DNA of 39,068 bases from Bacillota bacterium (GTDB lineage: Bacteria > Bacillota > Clostridia > Saccharofermentanales > Fastidiosipilaceae). The position numbers and the translations under genes were made by a program. Numbering within the stretch: the first letter of the stretch is position 1; each line of letters begins with the position of its first letter. A model generated the notes under the pieces. It was not told where the DNA came from. It saw only the letters and a program-made list of their open reading frames with translations, and did no database searches. The stretch is from contig JASGUW010000152.1 in assembly GCA_030055235.1 (NCBI GenBank), positions 1 through 39,068 of the forward strand, read 5' to 3'. Positions 1 to 9,600 of this stretch are shown here, one piece after another.

Positions 1-2
1 AG

Positions 3-110
3 AATAAGCAAGAGAACAAGAAGAAAGAATTAAATGTCTACCAGCACCTCATTGGTGTCTTTAAGCGGCGACACATGTCAGAAGCGAGCAGTGTAAAGCA
101 GCCTGGTTGA
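3..110 (+). CDS. C-terminal end of an unidentified gene (5' truncated)
   Basis: This frame is open from the left edge and stops at TGA 108-110. The 35 visible residues are polar and basic (start NKQENKKKEL, end SVKQPG) and match no family I recognise. The stop overlaps the TTG start of the next gene as TTGA, the classic arrangement of translationally coupled genes. That overlap is the main reason to believe the frame is real, because the downstream gene has no Shine-Dalgarno sequence of its own. A chance open frame of 36 codons cannot be excluded. Confidence 0.4.
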   Translation, partial: NKQENKKKELNVYQHLIGVFKRRHMSEASSVKQPG

Positions 111-2863
111 CCCCTGTGAACAGTAACAACAAAACCACAGGACGAGCAGCATATTATCCTCAGTGCGATAACTTCTGGAGGTACGGCATCTGCCCAAAGG
201 CATCAGGGGCCAAAGTGCCGTGCAGGGACTGTAAGAACAGGAACTGGACAAAGCTGGGGGCAGTACAAATAGAAAATCATCTGCGCGGTCTTAAAAAAGA
301 TGGTTCTGATGTAATAGGCGTCTATCCTCTTTTTCCTGACGGAAGCTGCCGATTTCTAGTCTTCGACTTTGATAACCACGACAAGGATGCAGACGAACAT
401 GACTACGCCAATACAGACGACAGCTGGATTGACGAGGTGAATGCACTTCGCGACATGGGAAAAGCGAACGAGATTCCCATGCTGGTCGAACGTTCACGCT
501 CCGGGAAAGGAGCACATGTATGGATATTCTTTAATGCTCCAGTTCCCGCAAAGCTTGCCCGAAGATTCGCTTTTTCCCTGTTGGACAAAGGTGCAGAATC
601 GGTAAACATGAAATCCTTCAGCTATTACGACCGCATGCTTCCTGCGCAGGATTACATAGAGGACGGAGGCCTGGGAAACCTGATCGCCTTACCCCTTCAG
701 GGGCAGGCCCTGAAGCAGGGGAACAGTGCTTTTGTCGATGAGTTTTGGAACGCTTATCCCAATCAATGGGCCATACTGCAGAGCACAAGCAAGCTTTCTG
801 CCTCCAGGTTAGAAGAGCTGCTGACGAAATGGAACAGTTCCTCTGCTGAGGCAGCCGTGGGCAATGCTTTTCCTACAGATAATAATGACGTTAAACCATG
901 GGAACGCAGCAAACGCTTACGGCTCGATGATGTGTCCGGAAAACTCTCTATCACGATATCCAATTTGTTGTATATCGAAACGAGCAATCTCAAGCCAAGA
1001 ATTCAAAATCAAATCAGAAGGATGGCCGCCTTTCCGAACCCGGTATTCTTCCGCAATAAGGCTATCGGCCTGTCAAACTATGCGAATTCACGATTCATTT
1101 ACCTTGGCGAAGACGATAGTGGTTATATATGCATTCCAAGAGGCCTGCTGGAGCATTTGACTACGAGGCTTGAAACAGCCGGGATTCCTTACCGTATATC
1201 CGACAAGCGAATGGGCGGGCGATCCATCAATGCCAAATTCGTTGGCGAACTGCGGGAGAACCAGGAAAGAGCCGTCAACGCGTTGCTGCAGCACAACAAC
1301 GGGATTTTAAGCGCAGCTACTGCCTTTGGAAAAACAGTTGTCTGCAGCAATCTGATTGCCCGGAAGCAGGTAAACACGTTAATCCTTTTGGAGTCTTCGT
1401 CATTAATTGAGCAATGGGAAAAGTCACTTTCGACATTCTTACAAATCAATGAAGAGCTGCCCAGGTACGAGACGAAAACAGGTCGCGTCAAAACAAGAAG
1501 CAGTCATATTGGTCTTATTCAGGGTGCAAAAGACACTTCTACAGGGATCGTTGATATCGCCATGGTAGGCTCTCTATATAGAAAAGGCGAGTTTCATCCA
1601 CGGCTGAAAGAATATGGCATGATTCTCGTCGATGAGTGCCACCACAGTGCCTCCGACACGATCAGCAGAATACTAAGAGAAGTACCTGCCAGGTATCTGT
1701 ATGGCGTTACAGCCACACCGTTTCGCAGCGACGGCCTGGACAAAATCAACGAGATGCTTCTCGGTCCGGTTCGCTTCACGTACTCCGCGAAGGAAAAAGC
1801 CGAGGAACATGGCATCGACTATCTGGTAGTCCCCCGCTTTACAAGAACAGTCAGTCCGCACGGACGAAACAAGCTCCACATCAACGAAGCCTATGAAATC
1901 ATCCGCAAGAGCGAAGTTCGTAATGAGCAAATTGCAGATGACATTCGATCCTGTATCGCCGCGAAACGAACGCCTGTTGTCCTGACGAAGTTTACCGAGC
2001 ATGCCGATGATCTTTACAGTCGGCTTCTAAACTCAGCCGATCACGTTATTCTTCTTACCGGAAAAAAGTCGAAACGGGAACAGCGCGATCTCCGAGCTCA
2101 GATGGATTTGATTCCCGTGACGGAAAGCCTGATCTTAATAGCGACCGGTCAGCTCATTGGAGAAGGCTTCGACTTTCCAAGGCTCGATACCTTAATCATG
2201 GCTACCCCGATTGCCTGGAAAGGTCTTGTCGAGCAGTACGCTGGACGACTGAACCGGGATTTTGAAGGCAAGCAGAACGTAATGATCTACGACTATATCG
2301 ACGCTAACATACCCGTATTCGACAACATGTATGCGAAGCGGCTGAAAGCATACCGGCGTATCGGCTACAAGTTGTACGATGAGAATCCCGTTGAAAAGCA
2401 AAGCGTTAACGCCATCTATGATTCGGAATCCTATGGACCGGTATACGAGCAGGATCTGAAAGAAGCCCACAGTGACATTGTGATTTCCAGCCCTACACTC
2501 GGAAAACACAAGGTCATGCGGATGCTTACGCTGCTAAAGGAACGTCAGGAGGCGGGCGTCAGGGTCACGATCGTGACCTGGCATCCGGGCGCCTATATGT
2601 ATGGTTCAGAAGTACACCGTATCCAACTGATGGCGGACATAAAGAACGCTGGATTCAACATCGAACTTGTCGACGACAGCTGTGAACGTTATGCCGTTAT
2701 CGATAACGAAATTGTCTGGTACGGAAGCATGAACCTTCTTTCCAAAGACGATGTCGAAGATAATATCATGCGAGTAGTCAGTAAGCGCATAGCAGCCGAA
2801 CTGCTAGAAATGACCTTCAATAAGGAGAATCAGCTCCAATCCTTTACCTTGCCACTGGACTAA
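107..2863 (+). CDS. TOTE-type primase-helicase-PLD fusion protein
   Basis: A 918-residue cytoplasmic nucleic-acid enzyme. Residues 20-42 form a zinc knuckle (Cys20, Cys29, Cys39, Cys42). An archaeo-eukaryotic primase-like domain follows, with the metal motif DFD (Asp87, Asp89) and the nucleotide-binding SGKGAHVW motif (His137). From about 370 to 780 there is an SF2 helicase: AFGKT near 408, DECHH near 509, GVTATP, and the motif V/VI region GEGFDF...QYAGRLNR near 690-715. The C-terminal ~125 residues are phospholipase-D-like (VTWHPGA, WYGSMNLLS). This order matches the AEP-TOTE conflict systems thought to act against foreign nucleic acid. The start is TTG at 107, overlapping the upstream stop; the next upstream in-frame stop is TAA 62-64 and the only other early start is GTG 116. 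The PLD motif looks degenerate, with CERYAVID where HxK...D is expected. Confidence 0.85.
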   Translation: MTPVNSNNKTTGRAAYYPQCDNFWRYGICPKASGAKVPCRDCKNRNWTKLGAVQIENHLRGLKKDGSDVIGVYPLFPDGSCRFLVFDFDNHDKDADEHDYANTDDSWIDEVNALRDMGKANEIPMLVERSRSGKGAHVWIFFNAPVPAKLARRFAFSLLDKGAESVNMKSFSYYDRMLPAQDYIEDGGLGNLIALPLQGQALKQGNSAFVDEFWNAYPNQWAILQSTSKLSASRLEELLTKWNSSSAEAAVGNAFPTDNNDVKPWERSKRLRLDDVSGKLSITISNLLYIETSNLKPRIQNQIRRMAAFPNPVFFRNKAIGLSNYANSRFIYLGEDDSGYICIPRGLLEHLTTRLETAGIPYRISDKRMGGRSINAKFVGELRENQERAVNALLQHNNGILSAATAFGKTVVCSNLIARKQVNTLILLESSSLIEQWEKSLSTFLQINEELPRYETKTGRVKTRSSHIGLIQGAKDTSTGIVDIAMVGSLYRKGEFHPRLKEYGMILVDECHHSASDTISRILREVPARYLYGVTATPFRSDGLDKINEMLLGPVRFTYSAKEKAEEHGIDYLVVPRFTRTVSPHGRNKLHINEAYEIIRKSEVRNEQIADDIRSCIAAKRTPVVLTKFTEHADDLYSRLLNSADHVILLTGKKSKREQRDLRAQMDLIPVTESLILIATGQLIGEGFDFPRLDTLIMATPIAWKGLVEQYAGRLNRDFEGKQNVMIYDYIDANIPVFDNMYAKRLKAYRRIGYKLYDENPVEKQSVNAIYDSESYGPVYEQDLKEAHSDIVISSPTLGKHKVMRMLTLLKERQEAGVRVTIVTWHPGAYMYGSEVHRIQLMADIKNAGFNIELVDDSCERYAVIDNEIVWYGSMNLLSKDDVEDNIMRVVSKRIAAELLEMTFNKENQLQSFTLPLD

Positions 2864-3451
2864 CTGCAAAGCAGCACTGCGGCATGTGTTGTTCCGAAAT
2901 ATAAGCACTATCAATCAAGCTCTCTTACACCAATAAACAAACAAGATATGAGACTTCATTGCAGTTGGCATAAGCATGGACAAGAGCGTCACGTTGAAAC
3001 AGGAGAAGTAAAAGTAATAAGGACATAAAGGCCGTCAAGCGACCGCCCTTACTGCGAGGTAAGCCAAGCTTGTCGTTAATACCAACGCACCAGAGTCCCA
3101 GGATTTCACCAAAGGAATCACAGAAGCTGAGTTTGGGTACATTCTCCAGCGCGCTGAATTACGCTCCGCCACACTGAATTCCAGCTCCGGCAACGCCTTG
3201 TCGTTGATCTTCCTACTGGCGGTCAACGGTATGGTGCCAGCGCATCATGGCACCGGGCACCATCCAGGAGGACAAGAACAGGAGGAACAGTAAGCTTCTC
3301 CTGCTGTTTATTGAAACCAGTTTCTATATGAACCTAACGCGATCAATCGTCGCAGTCCTTGGCAGCAATGCCGACAGGTACACAAATGGCGATCACTGTC
3401 TCTGCGGAAGCACTCCGCATCACAGCACTCACCACGTCATACTTGTCCGGA
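2864..3451. other. Intergenic region with possible decayed coding sequence
   Basis: No gene is supported here. On the minus strand about 79 codons stay open from roughly 3162 to a TAA at 2925-2927 and read like protein (fragment VPKLSFCDSFGEILGL), but there is no start codon or RBS, so this may be a gene remnant. An inverted repeat ATGGTGCC (3231-3238) / GGCACCAT (3256-3263) and a 6-bp hairpin CAGGAG/CTCCTG (3279-3303) are visible. On the minus strand the second is followed by a pyrimidine-rich run, so it could weakly terminate the NRPS operon. Between 3343 and 3451 a second minus frame continues beyond the ligase stop with coding-like codon choice. Confidence 0.4.
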
Positions 3452-4828
3452 TCAAAGAAACTCTTTGAACGCGATACGCAGTTTGCCGCTTCGGGTACGC
3501 TGGAGAGGCTTATCCACCAGTTCAATCCGTACGGAATTCAGCCCGTTGCCCTCAAGAAACTTCCGGATACCGGAAAGAAGCTTCTGCTCTGTTTCGATTC
3601 GGTCATATCCCTGCAGAATTGAAGCTCTTATCTCTATGGCATCCGGGGCCCGCTGGATCACCTGACAGTGATCACATCCGGAAAACTCGTCCGTACACAC
3701 CAGAAACAGAAATCCCGGAATGCGTACCGTTGTACCGTTGCGATCAAATTCCAGAACGTCTTCCGCGCGGCCTTCTATTTCGATCCAGGGGGTATTCAGA
3801 CCGCAGCCACAGATCTCATCATGCAGGATCACACTGTCGGACATATGGTATCGAATCACCGGCTGCACCAGACAGGCTAGATTGGTCATCAGAATACCTT
3901 CGGATTTGACGCCGCTGGGCACGGGATTCCCTTCCCAATTTACTGGTTCCACGATGACCCAGTCGCTGTTTACGTGCAGATGACCGTTGGGACAGAGCAT
4001 GGCAACCTCGCCGCCTTCGGTACTGCAGTAATTGTCATTTACCGGGCAGCCGAAAGCCTCGCTGATGAATTTTCTGTTTTCCTCAGGCAACTTTTCTGCA
4101 GAACAGCCGATGATCTTTGGATGAATACTAAGCCTGCCCGCTTCCTGCTCAAAGGCCAGGGTATAGATCACGGAAGGATAGCAGCCAATGACATCGGGCT
4201 GAAACTCGTTAAGCTTACGGATCATTTCCTCCAGAGGCGTAAGCGTTGACAAAAACAGCGTACGGTCCTCCATCCCACGGGCCTTGTAGCTTCTACGTAA
4301 GCGTTCAAAGGATAGATAGGAGGAATTCATGCCGCCCGGCGATATGATGGCGCACTGTTTCAGATCCGGCTTATCGAGTCCCTTCACATCCTTCAGAAGG
4401 GGGCCGCCAAAATAGCGCTGCGCCATCAATGCATCATGAATGGCAAGGTGTCGGCTGTCACGGATGATGCGCAGCGGCTTCGCCGTAGTCCCGGAGGTGC
4501 TGATGACCCTGTACTTCCCCAGAAAAGGAGTGAACAGGTTTTCAAAATCAGCCAGATATTCATCCACCTTTTCGCTCGTGATCTCGGGGTCCGAGACCCA
4601 GCGATTAAACTGCTGCGTCATCTCTTCCCGGGTGGAGATGGGAATATCCGCCAGGCCATAATTCTCCGGAAGATCCGCGTATTTTTCCTTCAGGTAAGGG
4701 GAATGTTCCCGCGCATAATCCACCAGGAAATGAAGGCGCTGCTGCGCCAGAGCCTCAATCTCTTCCCTACCCCGCTGATCGGCACCGGCCACCAGAGCAG
4801 CCGCCTCTTTTGCATCAATAATTTCCAT
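3452..4828 (-). CDS. PaaK-like adenylate-forming ligase
   Basis: A 458-residue ANL-superfamily enzyme of the phenylacetate-CoA ligase / CapK type. It should activate a carboxylic acid as the acyl-adenylate and then pass it to CoA or another thiol. Visible motifs are the phosphate-binding STSGTTAKP (residues 110-118), CSTEGGE near 270 in place of the YGxTE motif, GRAED near 355 and the C-terminal catalytic-lysine motif SGKLR near 450. The start has AGGAG eight bases upstream of ATG. It is the last gene of the minus-strand NRPS operon, 58 nt after the MATE gene, so it probably prepares or loads an acyl or aryl building block, or tailors the product. The substrate cannot be read from sequence. 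Confidence 0.82.
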   Translation of the reverse strand: MEIIDAKEAAALVAGADQRGREEIEALAQQRLHFLVDYAREHSPYLKEKYADLPENYGLADIPISTREEMTQQFNRWVSDPEITSEKVDEYLADFENLFTPFLGKYRVISTSGTTAKPLRIIRDSRHLAIHDALMAQRYFGGPLLKDVKGLDKPDLKQCAIISPGGMNSSYLSFERLRRSYKARGMEDRTLFLSTLTPLEEMIRKLNEFQPDVIGCYPSVIYTLAFEQEAGRLSIHPKIIGCSAEKLPEENRKFISEAFGCPVNDNYCSTEGGEVAMLCPNGHLHVNSDWVIVEPVNWEGNPVPSGVKSEGILMTNLACLVQPVIRYHMSDSVILHDEICGCGLNTPWIEIEGRAEDVLEFDRNGTTVRIPGFLFLVCTDEFSGCDHCQVIQRAPDAIEIRASILQGYDRIETEQKLLSGIRKFLEGNGLNSVRIELVDKPLQRTRSGKLRIAFKEFL

Positions 4829-4886
4829 ATCATTTTCTCCTGCGTTTCATGGTTTTTCTATGAGCGGAAGATATTCTTTTATCACT

Positions 4887-6644
4887 TTATTGGATGTTAA
4901 AGGTCAGAACACTGGTGTTGAATCCCAGCTGACGGCTGTATTCCATGCGCGAAGCCAGCTTTTTTACCAGCCCGATGCTGTCGGTGATCAGGCCGTCATT
5001 TTCCTCAGGAATATATTCCAGGGGATTGAAGGGTTTGCCATTATCACGCATCAGGATAGTCACCTCTCTATCCGTCACATGGACCAGGATATCAATCAGA
5101 CCGCTTTTGTCTGCATGGGCATAGTGAACGGATGCGAGCGTCATTTCCTCCAGCACAAGCGCAAGTTTTTTCAGCAGGCGGGTGTTGACAGTCGCTTTCT
5201 CCGCCAGAGCCAAAACCCGCTCAGACAGCCGGACAGCCTCTTCCCTGCTGGCCGTGATCGTAAAATCAAATTTGTCGATGCAGTCGTCCCGTTCGCGGAT
5301 CATCAGCAATCCCTTTACGTCTTCTTTCTTCTGGATGCGGCGGGCCACAAGCAGCAGAACAAGCAGTGTGCAGGCGCCGGAAGCTGCATTGCTCAGCCAG
5401 AGCAGATTGGCCTGGATGCCGGACAGCAGCAATGCGAAGGGAACCACAAACACAAGGCCATCCATCACCACCAGGCTGGTGGCGAGACTTTGGCGCTCGG
5501 TGATGTTATAGAAACTCTGCAGCAGCAGTAAAGCACCTGAAAATGGAAGATACAGCGCGAACAGCCGCAGCGCAGGCTTGAGCAGAGCCAACGCTTCCTG
5601 TGATGTCAGGCCAAAGAGCATACCCATCAGCTGTGGTGCCGTCAGGAAAAAGGCTACCAGCACGGCACTTGTCAGCATCAGCACACGCCGGGCGGTTTTC
5701 ATGGCCTGACGGATGCCGAAGAAATCCCGTTCTCCATAGAGCGTGCCGACAATGGGCAGCAGGGTGTCCGCAATACCGGCCTCAAAAATATTGGAGATCA
5801 TCAGCATATTGGTACAAACGGTCATGATGGACATGCCGATGGATCCAATCTTGGAGACAATCACGGCGTTGATCACCAGAGAGCGCAGCAGATTGCAGAC
5901 CTGGCCGACGGCCTTGGGCATGCCGCTCTTCAGGATGTCGCGCAGCGTTTTCAGGAAGCTTTTCCCGGGGCAGACAAAATGGAAACTGCGCTTTTTGTTC
6001 AGCAGATAGGGAATCACAATGACGGAACCTGCCACATAGCCCAGCGTAGTAGAAAGGCCTGCCCCGGCGATACCGGTGTTCAGGAAGCGGATCAGGACAT
6101 AGTCCAGCACTAGATTGACCGCGTTGGCGATCACCACAATCACAGCAGAGACTTTGGGATTGCCGTCCATCCGGATGAACACAGCCATGCCGGAGGAAAA
6201 CATCAGTGCCGGACCGGTGAACAGCAAGGGGCGCAGGTAGCTCTCCGTCAGGGCGGCCAGCTGCAGATCCCCGCCGGCGAGGCTGCTGCAGAGCGGGTGC
6301 AGAAAGATCTGCATCACCAGCAGGAAGATGCCCATCGCGCCAAGTCCTCCGCCGACGGACATGGTGAAGTACTGGTTCGCCATGGCAAAATCGCGTTTGC
6401 CCAGCGAGACGGATGCACATGTAAGCCCGCCGACAGCAAAAAGCATATAAATGAGATTTATGCCGAAGATGAGCGGGCCGGACAGGCCAACAGCAGCCAG
6501 CGCCACATCACCCAGCAGACTGCCCACGATGATGCCATCCACCACCGAAGCCATGGAGATCGCCATGGAGGTCAGTACCGTGGGCAGCAGATATTCCCCA
6601 AACTTCTGCCGGATGATCTGTCCGCTTCGTTCATACATGGCCAT
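4887..6644 (-). CDS. MATE-family exporter fused to a GHKL (RsbW-like) ATPase domain
   Basis: A 585-residue inner-membrane protein. Residues 1 to about 440 form a MATE multidrug/oligosaccharide-type carrier with about 12 hydrophobic segments. Residues 450-585 resemble the GHKL ATPase domain of anti-sigma kinases such as RsbW/SpoIIAB: an N-box-like helix (LEEMTLASV, near 499), a G1-like DNGKPFNP near 535, and a terminal motif IGLVKKLASRMEY. The Mg-coordinating Asn expected four residues after the N-box Glu is missing (Leu or Ala instead), so ATP binding may be weak or lost. Its start overlaps the NRPS stop as TAATG; a second ATG at 6638 has better spacing from GGAG. As the only transporter in the NRPS operon it is the likely exporter of the product. 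Confidence 0.85.
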   Translation of the reverse strand: MAMYERSGQIIRQKFGEYLLPTVLTSMAISMASVVDGIIVGSLLGDVALAAVGLSGPLIFGINLIYMLFAVGGLTCASVSLGKRDFAMANQYFTMSVGGGLGAMGIFLLVMQIFLHPLCSSLAGGDLQLAALTESYLRPLLFTGPALMFSSGMAVFIRMDGNPKVSAVIVVIANAVNLVLDYVLIRFLNTGIAGAGLSTTLGYVAGSVIVIPYLLNKKRSFHFVCPGKSFLKTLRDILKSGMPKAVGQVCNLLRSLVINAVIVSKIGSIGMSIMTVCTNMLMISNIFEAGIADTLLPIVGTLYGERDFFGIRQAMKTARRVLMLTSAVLVAFFLTAPQLMGMLFGLTSQEALALLKPALRLFALYLPFSGALLLLQSFYNITERQSLATSLVVMDGLVFVVPFALLLSGIQANLLWLSNAASGACTLLVLLLVARRIQKKEDVKGLLMIRERDDCIDKFDFTITASREEAVRLSERVLALAEKATVNTRLLKKLALVLEEMTLASVHYAHADKSGLIDILVHVTDREVTILMRDNGKPFNPLEYIPEENDGLITDSIGLVKKLASRMEYSRQLGFNTSVLTFNIQ

Positions 6645-9600
6645 TACTCCATCCCTATTTCAGAATCCTGATCGAAGAAACCAAGGCCTTCCATCATGGC
6701 AAAGAAGCGATCCAGGTAAGCATCGGAAGTGATGGGCCACTTAAAGCCCTGGCGCAGCAGCACCTGCGAGGTATAGCTGTTGCTGGACTTGATGGGCACG
6801 ATGCGCTTGCCGTGCTCGCTGTAGGCGATCAACGAATTGAGATAGCGTGCCTTGGCAGGATCCCGCATGGCCTCACCAAAGCTTGACTCATACTCCTCTG
6901 CCTCGCACGGAATAATGTCCATGCCCCGTCGGCGCATGACCTCGATGGCATCGCCCAGGAAGATCTGATGATCGTTGTAGGGATGGAACACGCGGCACGC
7001 TTCAGGCGTTTTCGCCAGCAGCAGCACCGCCACGGCAGTGAAATCAATGGGCGCAAATTCCGTATTCATGCCCATGGCTTCATAGGGAATCCTGCCAATG
7101 AGGCTGTATGCCTTCAGCCGGCCGAGGAAGTTGTTGGTCGCAAAATTGATCTGGAATTCCCCATCGGCGTCGCGGGCCATCAGGTTGCACACGCGCATGA
7201 TCTTCACATCCAGACCATTAAGCGCCGACTCCAGCACGGCACGCTCCGCCAGGAATTTACTGCGGGCGTACTTGTTGGAAAGATCCTGGCCAAAATAGAG
7301 CATCCGCTCACCAAGCAGGAGCGTTTCATCCGGCTGGCCATTGATGCTCATGCCGGCTATGCTGGCCGTGGACACCTGCACAAAACGGCATTTCTTCTGA
7401 CGGCAGAAGTCCAGCGCCAGCTTGACGCCGCCGTAGTTAATGTCCTCAATATCCGTGCCGGCGGAGAAGTGTTTCACGTTGGCGGCACAGTTGATATAGG
7501 TATCAACGGGCAGCCGGGCAAGCTCCTGATACAGGGACGCATCCGTGATGCTGCCGTCGATCACCACAATGCGGGTGGAAAACAATTCATCCATCGCATC
7601 CAGGAAGGGCTTGCCATTGATCTTCAGTGTATCTCCACCGAAATAGTAGGCGAGCATGCTCTTGAGGCGCTTTTCTGCGCTGAGGTTCTTTCTGCCACGG
7701 ACGACACAGAAGGCTGTTCCCTTCTCCATCTGCAGATAGGCACGCAGCACATGGATGCCAAGGAAACCGCTGGCGCCGGTGATGCAGACATTCCCCAGCT
7801 CACGCAGCCTGCCATCCCGCAGGGCTGCGATGGTATTTTCCTCCAGCAGCTGCTGGATGGGCGCGTAATCATAATCCGAAATCTCATCCTTCGCGGGCGA
7901 CGGCTCCGCCTGATGGCGGATGGCAGCCAGCTCTCTGGGACTGGGATTGGCAAATACGTCGCCATAGCTCAGCGCGATACCCTTTTGGGCGGCATCAATG
8001 GTCACCTGCGTCACCAGCAGCGAAGTGCCGCCGAGGTCAAAGAAATTGTCCGTCGCCCCGACGCGTTCCAGGTGCAGAATGCTGGCAAAAATATCGCAGT
8101 AGGTCTGCTCTGCCTCATTGGCGGGAGCCTGGTATTCCTGACGCTGCATCAGCCTGGCATCCGGGAGACGTTTGCGGTCAATCTTGCCGTTGGGGGTCAG
8201 AGGCATTTCATCCAGCTGCAGATAGGCAGTGGGCACCATGTATTTCGTAAGGGTCTGGAGCAGGACCTCACGCAGCTCCTCCGCGGGCAGTTCACGCGTG
8301 GCCGTATAGTAGGCACACAGATGCTCCTGTCCGTGCAGCCGGCGCACCAGAACGGCGCAGGAGCGCACATCGGCCACCGCGTTCAGCGTATTTTCGATTT
8401 CACCCAGTTCAATGCGCAGGCCGCGCAGCTTGATTTGTCCGTCATTTCTGCCCAGAACGACGATTTCACCGTCATCCGTCCACCTGGCGAGATCACCGGA
8501 CTTGTACCAGCGCAGCCCATCGTATTCCACAAAGCGCTCGGCGGTCATTTCAGGATTGCCAAAGTAGCCCCGTGCCACACCGTAGCCGGAAATCCACAGT
8601 TCACCGATAAAGCCTGCAGGCAGGGGCTGGCCATAAATATCCATCACCTGCTCCACCACACCGCGCAGCGGCGCACCGATGCTGACGACATCGCTCGTGA
8701 GCAGTTTTCCGTTGGAAGACACCGTGATTTCGGTCGGACCATAGGTGTTGATCAGCACCGCGTCGGTCACTTCGCGCAGTTTTCGGTACAAAACAGGAGG
8801 ATACGCCTCACCGCCGGCCATGATGACCCGGCACGCAGCCAGTGCCTCCTTCATTGCGGGCAGTTCCATATACTGCAGCATGCGTGAGGGCGTGGCATTG
8901 AAGGCATTGGCGCCCGTGCGCGCAAACAGGGCAGCCAGCTGATCCGGGTTTCTGGCTTCCTCATCGTCAGCCAGCACCAGGGTCAGGCCATTCATCACCG
9001 TAGTGAAGGCTTCCTTCAGGAACATGTCAAAACTGACCGTAGTCACCGAGCACATGGTGCAGCGATGCTCCACCAGCGCCCGCACATGGCGGTTTTGCTC
9101 ATCATCGAGCACGTAGTTGATGATGCCGCCGTGGGTGAGCATCACGCCCTTGGGCTTCCCGGTGGAACCTGAGGTGTAGATGATGTAGCAGAGCTGTTCC
9201 TGACGTACAGGCAGATTCGGATTGCGCGTATTTTCGTTCGCCAGCAATGCGTTTATATCCAGACTGTTCGTCAAAGCAGAAGGACCGTCCGTCAGAATGA
9301 AGCGGGCCTGACTGTCCTCCAGCACATGTTCGACACGCTCCCGGGGATAATCCGGATCCACGGGAATATAGGCGCAGCCGGCCTTGATAATGCCCAGCAT
9401 GGACACCAGGATGCGGCTGTCGCGCCCCAGCATAAAGGCTACGCGATCCTCATGCTTTACACCCAGAGCCAGCAGGCTGTGTGCCAGTTGATTGGCACGC
9501 CGGTTCAGCTCGGCGAAGCTGAGAGCTGCATCAGATGCCATCAGAGCCACAGCATCCGGCGTCTGACCGGCCCAGCGCTCAAAGAGCTGATGCAGTCCGC

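Noticed and set aside
6968-8887. Long plus-strand open frame of 639 codons
   Set aside because: It lies entirely antisense to the NRPS A3-T3-R part, has no recognisable domain and is a shadow of high-G+C coding sequence.
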